Source of the DNA: Taudactylus pleione
Lineage: Eukaryota; Chordata; Amphibia; Anura; Myobatrachidae
Assembly (NCBI GenBank): GCA_031769625.1
Contig: JAUIMM010000115.1
Coordinates: 12,322,501 to 12,386,500, forward strand
Direction of reading: 5' to 3'
DNA: 64,000 bases
The translations under genes were made by a program, and so were the position numbers. Below are positions 10,782-21,659 of this stretch, piece by piece. The notes under the pieces are model-generated. The model had not been told where the DNA came from. It searched no databases and saw nothing but the letters and a program-made list of their open reading frames with translations. Numbering within the stretch: position 1 is the first letter of the stretch; each line of letters opens with the position of its first letter.

Positions 10782-11050
10782 GGCCCTGATTCAGAGGCGC
10801 TCACTATTTGTGAGCGCTCACTCTGAATCAGGGTGGGACGTTTCTTTTTTTCACCGGCCACCAGGCCGCTCGCTAAGCTGTGGGTGACCACCCACAGCTT
10901 TAGCGGGCGTCCTGGCGATGGTCGCGATTATCGCAACCATCGGGCTTGTGACGAGACCCTTGTGGTAGGGTCTCGTCCACCGCAAGCCCCAGTGAACTTC
11001 CTGCTCTAATTGAGCAGGAAGTTCACTACTGACATCCCCATTGTCATCCT
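10782..11050 (-). mobile_element. Hairpin-chain Harbinger-like element, copy 3 (truncated)
   Basis: Starts GGCCCTGATTCAGAGGCG after a TTT flank. It contains the terminal snap-back hairpin, the GGCCGCTCG/GTGACCACCCAC module, a GATGGTCGCGAT module and the GACGAGACC module in the same order as copy 2. It then has a stem AGTGAACTTCCTGCTC (10991-11006) perfectly paired with 11012-11027, where copies 1 and 2 carry AGTGATTTTGGCTC. Homology stops near 11050, so the far half is missing. Confidence 0.75.
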
Positions 11051-11087
11051 GGAAGACAGCCCTCACATCAATAAAGAAATGCTGTAA

Positions 11088-11289
11088 TACAGGGTGAAAC
11101 TGGACATTGAGTACAAGTTACTATCAATCAGGAATGACCTTGCAGACAACACCCATTCCATGATAGCAAAATATGCTCCTCAACATTATGGAACAACCAG
11201 ACATTTTGACAGCTAGAAACCAGGACTATAGTGCTGAAGAGTTCTTTATGTTGGTGTCACAGTGCACTCGTTTGTTGAGAACATGGTGA
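11088..11289 (+). pseudogene. Unidentified coding-like relic
   Basis: Frame 1 (11088-11216) reads 42 codons including KLDIEYKLLSIRNDLADN and AKYAPQHYG before a stop. A frame one base further on (11209-11289) continues with NQDYSAEEFFMLVSQCTRLL before a stop. The two pieces adjoin and have protein-like composition, which suggests a once-longer reading frame broken by a frameshift. It abuts the truncated hairpin-chain element. I do not recognise the family. It may be a retropseudogene piece, a transposon-encoded protein or chance. Confidence 0.35.
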
Positions 11290-11780
11290 CATATGATTTT
11301 TCTGATTAGATCACCTTCCTACACAATTTGGTACTCCATAGATGGTCCTGGTTTAGTTGCTATATTACTGCATTGACAGAAGTGATCAGCAGTTCAAGCT
11401 ACACTACAGTATGATATCCGGCTTTCAAAAGTTCTCATCAGACCATTTTTGAGGAAACCATAAGTTGAAATTTACAGTTAATTGCCTATTTTGACTTACA
11501 CTTCAACTTAATGTACAGATATCACAATCCGTGCACTTTGCCCCAATATTGCCCTTTGCTGCTTATGTTTTTTTTCAAGCAGAAAAAGAACTTGAACATT
11601 GTTCTTGAAGTATCATTACATTGAAAAAATGATGGTTACATAAGTTACTGCCTAATGCACCCAACAATCACTCCTATTTGTGACTTACTGGGGTCCCGCT
11701 TGCAGCCATGATTATAGACAACCAAGGCAGGCTAGCATTTTTATAAATGAAGAAACAGTCATTATTATCCTTTACTTTTA
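11290..11780. other. Unannotated sequence
   Basis: No gene or terminal repeats seen. The first 100 bases may continue the relic at 11088-11289. Confidence 0.35.
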
Positions 11781-11830
11781 TGAAGCCACAAGGGGTCCGC
11801 AGCGCCTTACATAATATATAGATAAGAGAC
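11781..11830 (-). repeat. LINE/SINE-type 3' tail fragment
   Basis: AAGGGGTCCGCAGCGCCTTA followed by CATAATATATAG resembles the inverse of the GTAAGGCGCTGCGGAAC tail seen at about 60093-60115. It is too short to classify. Confidence 0.3.
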
Positions 11831-12178
11831 ATACAAACAAAACAAAATCTATAAAACCACTGCTGTACATGCAGTCATAATATCCACAAAAGCAGTGGCA
11901 GATGAACCCTGAGGTTTTATGATGTTGTCGGCAATGGGGAAGAGATGAAGGTATAAGTGAGCGAAGGAAAAGCACGAGGGAAGAGGGCCCTGCTTGTGAG
12001 AGCTTATGATCTTAACTAACGCATGAGACACACCTGTGTGTAAGCCCTTGCTTTTAATATGCATGGAGCCCTTCATTTACCAAAAGGTTTCTATTTGTCA
12101 TCTATTAAATAAGGTACACACTGTGCAATAAATGGTCCGTTCAACCAATTCTCAGCTGGTTGGTCTGTAGACAGTGGG
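11831..12178. other. Unannotated sequence
   Basis: No structure recognised, apart from a TACACACTGTGCAATAAATGG block near 12115-12135 that hints at a truncated TACACAC-ended MITE. Confidence 0.3.
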
Positions 12179-12590
12179 CCTGATTCAGCAGTGTATGCAA
12201 GTGCACTGCTTATCACAGATTCCCAATTAATCGGGAATCTGCACGTGCGCAGGACCCATTCTGCGAGTGTGCAGAATGGGTCCTGCGTAGTCGCACGCAG
12301 ACCATTCTATGCCTCTGCCTGATTGACAGGCAGAGGCATTTAAGGGGCGGCCGCCGTTCCTGGAAACAAGGTGTGTGTGCCCCCATTTTCTGGGAGTGGC
12401 AAGCCCAGGAACTGCTTCGACGTAGTGCCCTGGGCTTACAAGCCGGCCAGCCTGAGTAAGCTGAGCCTTACCCAGCTGGCAGGGCCGACTGGTGCTGTCC
12501 ACCATCGTGACCATCGACCACCGATGGCCGCGATGGTGCTCCCAGCCTGCGACATCTGTGCTGGAATCGCAAATGCAGCGGGGGGTGTCA
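12179..12590 (+). mobile_element. Hairpin-chain element with a different module set
   Basis: Starts GGGCCTGATTCAGCAGTG, the same end as copies 1-3. Visible stems are CAGATTCCC/GGGAATCTG (12216-12241), CAGGACCCATTCTGC with a 6-base loop (12250-12285, 15-bp perfect arms), TGCCTCTGCCTG with a 5-base loop (12310-12338, 12-bp perfect arms), CAAGCCCAGG/CCTGGGCTT (about 12400-12440), and CACCATCG/CGATGGTG (about 12501-12538). The last module resembles the GATGGTCGCGATGG module of copies 2 and 3. The right end is not sharply defined. Confidence 0.65.
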
Positions 12591-14142
12591 TACAAAGTAT
12601 TGCAATCCCTGAAAGGAGTAAAAAAATACAATAGTATTTCCTAAGGCAGATATACTAGTTTGTAAAAGCAAACTTACCACCTATTACCAATATAATGAAT
12701 CAAACCAACAAACAGTTATAAGAAAAGATTTTATATTTGTTGTATATCTTTCATCATTCAATGCATTTAAATGCCTCACCACATTTCCTTTCCAGTTTAC
12801 CCTTTTCATTCCTACTTTTATTTTTAGCATGTGTGCCTCATCTAAAATGAAGATAACCTCACCAGGATGGCCTGCTCTACAGCTTGAGAAATCCTGAAGA
12901 CATGGCCAGTTGTGTGAATGAGTACAATTGAGCAACTTTTCTGTAATCAAAATTAATGAGCCAATACCTCCTCAAATGAAATTCTGCATTTGCTCATATG
13001 TGATTGTACAATACTGAATGAGGATGTATTTACAAATGAGTGATTTTTTTCTTTAAACACCAGTATTGTGACAGAGACAGATTAATGCAGTACTTCTGGT
13101 TTGTCATGTGAGTGCCCGAGGATGCTAGAGCACATTCCTAACCAAAGTTCACCGAAATAAAAATGAGGAAGATAGATTAGACGGTGCATGAAAAACCTCT
13201 GCAGTTTGCTCCCAGGTTAGTTAACAGCAATTAAGTAAATGCATGTATCATATACCTAGGGAACCAGAGCCAGGCCTAACCTGCTTATTCAAATCATCTT
13301 CTCACGTTTGAAGAGAGCCAACTGTCTTTCAATGAAGCAACAGGTTAACGGGAGGAGAATGATTGAAGAGAAGTGATGTGTTTGTGTTAAGATGCACAGG
13401 AAATGTCAGCACCAGGCTTGCTTCTTTCATCTCCTGAAGTGCTGGGGTCTCAGATACCTATTATTCCATACAGAGCTCGCTCATTATTTGGCAGAAAGAA
13501 GAGGAAAGTACAATTAATAGCAGGAGGGTAATAAAGTTTGTAACTTGCTGTGGTAAGCAAAAGATAGAGGTAAATTACAGTACCTCTACATTTATGTATA
13601 TTGGGTATTTTCTCTAAACACATCACTAACACAAGTTTCACTGTTTTCCCATCACACATCCTGTACTGTGCAGCAGGAACCATTGGTGAAATTAAGATAA
13701 CAGACAAAGTCCTAAGGGAGTGACCCCTCTTTGTACAACAAAACACTAGCTTGGGAGGGGGTGGAAAGTGGGGGAAAAGGTTCTAAAGTGGACAACCCAT
13801 TTACGAATATATATTGCCAAATAGCAGCCTGTACTGCAGATGTGTAAAACAAAATGTCACGTTCCCTTCATAACTGAGCTCCAGGGCAAATTTAAATGTG
13901 AGAAAACCTGTATGGTCTTGACAGCTCATGTAAAGAATACACACCTTGAAATTACTGCCATAGTATTGCTGCGCAAAAATAAAAGATAAGAAAATTATTA
14001 CCAAGACATTTACCATTAAATTGGATTGATAAACTACATCAATATATTATCAGAGATGTAATATTGTGTTATTTTTTTCAAATTGTCTTACTTTACAGAT
14101 ATTTGGCTTGTTCTGAAAGATAAGCTGTTAAATCAAAAGGAA
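12591..14142. other. Single-copy-looking sequence, possible conserved non-coding DNA
   Basis: No repeats, stems or genes recognised. Stretches at about 12780-13030 and 13080-13450 have even composition and homeobox-like AATTAA/TAAT sites and look like conserved non-coding DNA by eye only. The open frame at 12684-12950 on the minus strand has no domain I recognise. Confidence 0.3.
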
Positions 14143-14478
14143 CTAATGGTGCATACACACGGAACGATCGTCAACGATAACAATATCGTTGAACGATTTC
14201 CCGGGTGTGCTGGATGATCGATATCGATCATCCAGCACACCACTAACCCACCAACGATGGCCAACGACCCGCGATCCCTATAGTAATCTGGTCGATATCG
14301 ACCAGTTTGACCCGCATGCACGGGCGATGGACGATATAGTTATCGTCCATACGTGCCTGCGCATCGCAGGTCGTTGATGGTTTGGAAGCACAGAAAAATG
14401 CACAATATGAACGATAAAGATATGATCGATATCGTTAATATGGTGCATTTTAATTGTACCGTGTGTACGCAGCATTAG
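14143..14478 (+). mobile_element. Hairpin-chain MITE with GTACACACGG-type ends
   Basis: Ends CTAATGGTGCATACACACGG and (inverted) CTAATGCTGCGTACACACGG. The interior is mostly palindromes: TCAACGATA/TATCGTTGA (14171-14192), a perfect 38-bp palindrome centred on GATCGATATCGATC (14204-14241), CTGGTCGATATCGACCAG (14288-14305), GATGGACGATA/TATCGTCCAT near 14325-14352, and AATGCAC/GTGCATT flanking a GATCGATATCG core (about 14396-14452). Confidence 0.75.
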
Positions 14479-15104
14479 AAGTAGACACTATTGTAACAGA
14501 AAAAATATATATATGCACTTGCACAGTTGAGTTTATTTGAATTTTTTTTTTCCCCTTTGCGGAGCATATAATTGAATCTTGCAAACAGAACCATGTTCAT
14601 TTGTATGTAATAAATGTGGAAACCAACTAGCGAAAAACGAAAACATATATTACATAAACACCAATGGATCTACCAAACAAGTGGCTCCACTGTGTTCTTC
14701 AAATATGCTTCTCCATCACAAATTCTGTTTACTAAACAAAGCACACAGAATCTTTCAACTTGTTCTAATGCTATAAAAAGGGGTTTGAAAAGTAACAGGA
14801 GTATGAGCAAAATGTGTTTGTTCATCGATCATAGTTTTTATTAAACTTTACACACTAACAACACAGTACCAATGTGATTTGCAGAAGCACAGAAACATTG
14901 TATATGTTGGAAATGCTTAAGAATATATATTTTTAGAAGAGTCTACTTTACATAGAGAAACAAGTACTGCACCATGCAAAGTATTTCACACTAGAAAAGT
15001 TTAAAATTACAGCAAAATGGTGCGCGTCGGTCAGGTACTGCCCCAGCATCTCCAACACCATCAGAATGCACTTTGCCTTATATACTCAACAGTATTTTTT
15101 GTTA
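14479..15104. other. Unannotated AT-rich sequence
   Basis: Contains short AT microsatellite-like tracts near 14510 and 14928. No gene seen. Confidence 0.4.
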
Positions 15105-15297
15105 CCAACGATTTTCTGTGAGATTATTTGTAAAATTTTTGAAGTGTAATGAACGATTTTTTGAACTACAAACGATTTTTGTAACTTCCCTTAATGAAAA
15201 TCGTTCAGTTGGTCAGTCAGAATGAACTACAAACGGGAACGCGCATGAACGATAATCGTTCATCGTTGTAAATCGTTACGTGTGTATGCACCTTAAG
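15105..15297 (+). repeat. Partial MITE related to the 14143 element
   Basis: AACGATTTT repeats, GAACGATAATCGTTC and the end CGTTACGTGTGTATGCACC match the inverted end type GGTGCATACACACG. The left end is not visible, so it is truncated or nested. Confidence 0.45.
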
Positions 15298-17002
15298 GGC
15301 TAATGATTAAAGTGGATGAGGCAATAGCATGTGTGATGCAAAGGCAGTTCTGCCTCTAAAGATGCTTTTCTTTTGTTGCCTTGTATAACAGACCCCACCC
15401 TTCCCTCTCATTAGATAAGGGGGCCCTTCCTAGTACGGTAGGTGCAGGTCTACAGTACTGTTTTGTATTGAACAGCATACAGCACAACAGCTATACTGTA
15501 TTATGTCAAACAAAACTACTATAAAACATTTGTAGATTTCAGGATAATGGTCTGGGCATTGCTATCCCCATCTAAGAAAATGACATCAGTTTACCTGCAG
15601 TTAATTATGTGCTATGACAAAAAATGACAAGCAATGAATACTACTTGCCTACTATTCCCCTATGGGGTATACGTAAAACAACCAAACACCAGGTACATAT
15701 GGTCATGAATGAATAACACTGGTGTATAAAGCTTCTCTTGCACCTGACCTAGAGGAGAATTACATGTCAGAATAAATGTGTAATAGTCTGCTTTCTTAGA
15801 ACTAGTTTCCTTGAAGTGCTTTTCTTTATTTAGCTGTGCTGTTCTCTCATGGAATGTGTGAAAACCAGCGCACTCTGGGGAGATTAACACCCTGCAAACC
15901 GACCAATCTGAATGATGCATTCGCTTACAAAGATCTCTTTGGCCTATAATCTGACAGAATGTTCCACATAATTACAGTCACGCTAATGAGTTAGTATTTA
16001 AAGAAGCAGAAAAACCATCAGGACTGCTCCATCCCATCATTTAACAAAATGTAGCTATAGGTAGTAGTAGTCACTGGGAGATGTATGGGCAGGAAATTAC
16101 GGGTGCTAATATTTAGCAATTTTCAGCAAATAATAATAATAATGCTCTGTAGAAGAACATCGCACAGTAAATGGTGGGACACAATTTGCAAAAAATATTA
16201 GTTTTCTCTACAAGCACTTAAACACTTACTTAAAACATGAAAAGTACCCATTTAGGAAGGTCTTTATGCTAGACTAAAGTGCAGTGGTGCTGCTGCTGCT
16301 GCTGCTGCAATACACTGTTTTGGAGAGGAGTTTCCTGCTGCTGTGAACCATACTGCTGCATTTGGCTAAAGAGTTGTGTTGAGCTGGTGTGACAATAGGC
16401 TTGAGCTTTGAATCACTGCTCTTTTTAGCTATGCCTGAATCTTTCTATAGTGTCAGGAAACTTGCAGACACTAGACTAACCAGATGAAGGAATCCAAACT
16501 TTTCACTGAGATTAAGCCTAATCACAGCGAAAGTCAAGCAATACTTATAAATTAATAGAATAGAAATATTGTTTAAGATACAGCCTTGCAGGTTCATCCA
16601 ATAAAGAACCACACTCAGTAGCTAGTAAAGCCTATACCGTATCTGTAGGTAAGAGTGATCTATCACATGGTTTATTGCAGCCAACTGACACATACAGTAC
16701 TACATAGCCAAAGAGGACGCACTACGTGTATTATTTTGGACAGTTGGTTATTCTTGAAACTTAGGGTCATTTCCAGGGATACAACCTAGGACTGTCCGTT
16801 GAAATTAGGGACAACTAATATATATGAGGCTTGAATGGAGTTATTAGAAATAAACACATTTAAAAGTCCCAGCAAAAGGGTGTACACGAACTGCACAGTG
16901 ACCATCATTTCTGCAGACAGTCTCATGCAAAACAGTTTCCCAAAAACATTGATTCAGAAACTGGCAATGGCACTTATCCTCATGTCTGATAAGCTAGCGG
17001 TA
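15298..17002. other. Unannotated sequence
   Basis: Single-copy-looking AT-rich DNA. A (TGC)n run lies at 16288-16308. The stretch after 15840 carries no supportable gene. Confidence 0.35.
16288..16308. repeat. (TGC)n microsatellite
   Basis: Seven uninterrupted TGC units, followed by scattered CTGCTG triplets to about 16360. Confidence 0.9.
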
Positions 17003-17340
17003 CAGGTTGAGTCTCCCATATCCAAATATTCCGAAATACGGAATATTCCGAAATACAGATTTTTTTTTTTTTAGCATGACAGATAGTGAAACTTTTGCTT
17101 TTTGATGGTTTAATGTACACAAACTTTGTTTAAAGGCACAAAAGTATTAAAAATATTGTATACAAATACCTTCAGGCTTTGTGTATAAGGTGTATATACT
17201 GCATAAATGCATTCTGTGTTTAGATTTGGGTCCTCTTCCCAAGATGTCATTAATGTATGCAAATATTCCAAAATACGGAATATTCCGATATCCAAAATAC
17301 CCCTGGTCCCAAGCATTTTGGATATGGGAGACTCAACCTG
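17003..17340 (+). mobile_element. Tigger/pogo-like MITE, 338 bp
   Basis: Begins CAGGTTGAGTCTCCCATATCC and ends in its inverse (GGATATGGGAGACTCAACCTG without mismatch), flanked by TA on both sides (17001-17002, 17341-17342), the Tc1/mariner-pogo signature. Secondary inverted blocks CGGAATATTCCG lie near both ends. From memory the whole element, including the interior GTACACAAACTTTG and CCTTCAGGCTTTGTGTATAA, closely resembles mammalian Tigger7/MER44-like elements. It encodes no protein. Confidence 0.85.
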
Positions 17341-17342
17341 TA

Positions 17343-17959
17343 ATTACTTTCACATCAAAGACAAATCCAAATTCTCTGCAAGCTACCACACAAGAAATGT
17401 TAAAATTCATAAATAGTCTTAATTGCTGTTCATTGATTTTAGCTTTCATAAAAAGGTTACACATGTATAACAGTGTAATCATGTATAAATGTGCTTTAAA
17501 AGTGGGAAAAAAAGTTAAGTGAACACAACAGTGTTCAACAATGAACTTTGTAGGGGAAGTAACAATGGTTCCAAGTGTAATACTACACTCTCATAAACAA
17601 GCCTTGCAGCATCAGGAAGCACCAAGACAACAGCTTCCTGGGCAGCAGAGCAATGCCTGAAACTGTACCATTTAACACCTAGAGCTGATGAACAGTCTGC
17701 ATCCTTCCCTCCCCCAGAGAAATGTCTGCTGTTTGTACACAGAACAGTGGTTATTGCAGCTGTTCAGAAACTTGCCACTGGGCCCAAGCACTTCTGACAG
17801 CCCGATGCTCCCCTTGTAAATCTCCTGGGCCACTAAAAACGAGCCTCACTTTCAGCTCCTCTAACAAACTAAAAAGGTGTAGTTTATATTTTGCAGACTG
17901 TGCTATTACATAGAATCTTTAATTTTATTATATAAAGGTCTTCTATATTTGTGAAGGAA
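17343..17959. other. Single-copy-looking sequence
   Basis: No repeats seen. 17600-17870 has even composition and may be conserved non-coding DNA, judged by eye only. Confidence 0.3.
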
Positions 17960-18290
17960 AAAATGTTGCGGCGCCAGACCTAGAGAAAGGGCACATCTGC
18001 GTGAGCACGAAAAGGGGGTGTGACCATGGAAAAGGGGCATGTCTTTGAGACACATCCCCTTTTCATCACTCTTGGGGGCGTGCCCGGCACTTATGGACAT
18101 GCTGGGCTGCCCCCAAGCGCTGCCGTCAGTGTGAATGGATGCTGGGTGCATTCGCCCGGCATCCATTCACTGGCGATGACCACTACACCGCAGTTTTCCC
18201 CACCCGTGGGACACTGCGACCCACGGGTGGGGATGGCACCCGCAGGCTGTTTCAGCAGGGTGCTGCGCCGGAGAGCAGGGTGCTTTATGC
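17960..18290 (+). mobile_element. Hairpin-rich GC element (family D), copy 1
   Basis: Contains three stems: AAAAGGGGCATGT/ACACATCCCCTTTT (about 18029-18063), GAATGGATGC/GCATCCATTC (18133-18168), and CCCCACCCGTGGG/CCCACGGGTGGGG (18198-18210, 18220-18232, perfect 13-bp arms). The GAATGGATGC stem and the CCCACGGGT motif recur at 55733-56040. Ends are not clear. It starts near GGCGCCAGACC. Confidence 0.55.
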
Positions 18291-18365
18291 CTTTTAGAAA
18301 ACAGCCTAGCGGGAATGCTAAATGGCTATCAGCTCACTGTCAGTATATTGTGTTGTCTTTGCGGG

Positions 18366-18990
18366 ATACAGTCAAAATGCCGATGGCTGGGAAGCCATCT
18401 GACTAAATTCCGGTGTCTAAATACCGAGGCAGGACTAAAGACAATCCCGACGCCAGAATCTAGACAGACGGCTTCCTGAACGAAGGCAAGCCGGGCAGTG
18501 TTAGCACTTAGGGACCCCCGGTACAGTCAAAATGACTAAATCCTGGAGTCAAAATACTGATGTGGTACTAAAGACAGGCGTCAAAATTCCAACGCCCGTC
18601 TATATCCCAACGCCGGAATCTAGATAGACTGGTTCCCGAACGAAGGTAAGCTGGGTAGTGTTAGTGCTTAGCCGCATGGGGGAAGGGGGGGTTAGGGACC
18701 CCCGGAAGGGACTTAGGCACCACCACGTGAGGGTTAGGTTTAATTTAGGGTGCGGGGAGGGGGGGTTAGGCTTGGGCACCCCTGGGGGGAGGTTAGGCAC
18801 CACGCCGGGAGGGTTAGGTTTAGGGTGCGGGGAGGGTTAGGTTTAGGCACCACCGGGGGGAGTTGGGGTTAGGCACCAATCAGGGAGGGTTAGGGTGCTT
18901 ACCAGCGCCGGTCGGGATCTTCAGCATTCGGGTTTGCGGCGTCGGGATTTAATCAGACGGCTTCCCGGCCGCCATTTCATACCCAACCCG
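18366..18990 (+). mobile_element. Inverted-repeat element with GGTTAG core and doubled left end (family C)
   Basis: The right end (CTTCCCGGCCGCCATTTCATACCC) is the inverse of the left end type ATGGCTGGGAAGCC. The left part is present twice in tandem, about 165 bp apart: TACAGTCAAAATG begins at about 18367 and again at about 18532, each followed by GACTAAAG, GCC(A/G)GAATCTAGA and GAACGAAGG blocks. The middle (18690-18900) is a degenerate GGGTTAGGCACCACC minisatellite. Confidence 0.65.
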
Positions 18991-20962
18991 TCTTTGCAAC
19001 TCAAACAGCAAAATATAAAACATAAGTTATACATAACTAGTGAAACATGAAGAAAAAACCCTAGAGTATATTTACACAACTTCTTGTGATGGCAAAATAA
19101 AATCTCTACTAATGGAAGAAAACTACACATTTAGAAACAAACCGGACCTTACGCGTTATTTGGACTTTGTGGAGAAGTCAGGGTTAAGACAACAAAGATG
19201 CTTATCAAGTATAGTGATGACTTTGGAATGTAGACAATTCCCTTGCTGATGATGCACCTTCATCATGTACAGACACATTTCTTCTACCTTAGTGATCAGT
19301 AAAAACTAGTAAATGTTGCAATACTAAAAAAAAAAAAAAAGGAAGATGCAACAAACTTTATAAAGAAGGTTAAATGAAGACAGGAATGATGACTAGTAAC
19401 AATAAAAACAAGTAAATACTTAAAATGCACAGTAACACTTTCTTGCTTGGCCCTTGTGGTAATTTTTGTATTTCAGTTTTAAAATTATGGTTTGGAAGTT
19501 CTGAAATGGCAAGGTGTTGTATAGGTATAAAAATGGGTCTGAAATTCTGAAATGTTGATGAATAAATTCAGAACCTTTTTATATTTCTATTTACATTCTA
19601 TTCTCATGGTTTATGTGAAAGGGGTAAGTCTGTATATATTAAATGCATATGCAAACACAAACCTAATTCATAACACATATGTAAAATACACACACATTAG
19701 TACCCTGTTGTATTTTCCACAGTTAAAGCTAGGGTATTGGTTATGTTGGTTTAGGAGGCACAGACACCTAATGCACTTAATTCTGTTCAACTGTCCATGT
19801 CCCACTATGAACACATTCAGTGTCAGCAACTGCAGAATTATCAGGGATTCCCCACATCTTAGGCACTAAACCTATAGCGGCCATCTGATGAAGCCCTAGA
19901 AAGTGTTAGGTATGTATGCACATACTTCTGGGAGAACATGAAATATCATGTGCAAGGATATACCTGACATGATGTAACGGCTAACTCCCACTGCTAGATA
20001 ACATCAGTCCAGTAGGATACAGGTTGACATGGCAGTTAAACAAGCCAGCAGCACAGAAGTGGCTAAACTGGATGAAATCTAGGTGTTCAGCCCCTCGGGC
20101 GAAATCACTTGTGGCATCTCTGTAGGATGCGAATAGTCAGAAGATGATGGCACAAACTGTTAATGGTACAACCACATTTACAAAGTTACTAATAAGGATT
20201 CATCAGATCATCATCATGATTGCCAATTAAACCCATGTACCCAATGATACTGAGCCATTTACCTAACATCAGATGCAATTTTGCAGTGTATGATCAGTGT
20301 TAAACAATGCGGGGAAAGGACGACATTGGGTTGAATGAATTGTTGTATATTCGATATGTAATATATACAGGTACACATGACAAATGTGACTAAAGTGATG
20401 TATACTGCAAAATTCCACAGCCACAGAGAGAGAAAAAATAAATCAATCAAGCTGTTCAGGACAAAGTAGCTATGCAATTAGCCCCATGTCATACAGCCCA
20501 TGATGTTATATATTCTATTCATGTACAGTATGTGGATAGCACAAAGAATGCACAGTCTGGATGATAACTGCAGTGTTTTTCAGAGTACAGGGTCCCAAAA
20601 CAAGGATTCCACTTGTCTGCCTGAGAGCACCATTCTGCAAGTAATGACTTACAGCTGGAGCACTCTGTCCACCAGCATCATCTGTTGCTCAGAACCCTTT
20701 TTGAGGTCTTTTGACTATCCTCAAGTTCCCTCAATTGCTTGGCCGGACCACGATTTTAAGAAGCAATGGAAATAACTACCGACATAAAATGTAGATTTAT
20801 AATTGTTTTTATTCTGAAAATGTTAAACATTGGATTAGCAGATGCCTTGGTTACCATAGTGTATTTGTACAAAAGAGATTATAGGCTGAAATAACTGTTC
20901 AAATTCAGTAACATATGTTTGCAAATCTTCTTAGCAAATGACCGCCAGCAGCCTGTCAGTAG
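18991..20962. other. Unannotated AT-rich sequence
   Basis: Single-copy-looking, with a poly-A run at 19325-19340. No gene or element ends were recognised. Confidence 0.35.
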
Positions 20963-21196
20963 TAGGGATGGCCACTGACCATCGATGATTGCAAACCATT
21001 GATGGTCTGTGACAGATATCAAGTGGTTTTGCCATCGATGGTGTGGCACTGATGGAGGCGCCCAAGGCTGAGAAAACATCAGCAGCACTTGTCCGATGGC
21101 TGATGTCTACGCATGCGCAGCAAACCATTAATGGTTTTCTAATCAGGATTTAAAACCATCAGCCATCAATGGTACAGCCATCAATGTCTATCACTA
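20963..21196 (+). mobile_element. hAT-like MITE rich in CCATCGATGG motifs
   Basis: Left end TAGGGATGGCCACTGACC and inverted right end TAGTGATAGACATTGATGG are imperfect inverted repeats. The flanks GTCAGTAG and GTCAGCCG match at 6 of 8 positions. CCATCGATG and CCATTGATGG motifs occur repeatedly inside. Confidence 0.55.
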
Positions 21197-21659
21197 GTCA
21201 GCCGTCATCAGCCAATCATACCGACAGGCCCTCCATGTGATCCAGACTCTTGGCAACAAGCCACCAGTACCATCAAATTTGGCTTCCCATATGTCCTCAG
21301 TCACCTAGGGTTTTGCGTTATATGGCTTGGCGCAACTTAGACGCTCTGCCAAAGGTAGAGATTAATACTTTTTCCTAAATTCTGCATCTTACTCACATCG
21401 TAGTCATATACTGTACAAAGTTGCTGAATTTGTTCCAGGGACACTAGATTGGTACTTGGTAATGAAGGAATTGGTAGGTAGTCGCAGATTAAGTATAATG
21501 ATATGTGGAGTGAGACATGGTGTGGTCGCTTGTATCAGAACGCGGTCTTTTGCCTTTTTTTACCCAGATTTAGGACTTGTCACATATGGGAGTACAGGTA
21601 ATATGCTGGTCCCAGTAGTCAGTGCACCATTGCATTGTACTTTTGTTGCATTAGTGATG
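21197..21659. other. Unannotated sequence
   Basis: No gene or repeat recognised. Confidence 0.4.

Noticed and set aside
18690..18900. Interstitial telomere repeat
   Set aside because: TTAGGG-like units are degenerate, contain GCACC insertions and lie inside inverted-repeat elements; this is not a telomeric array.
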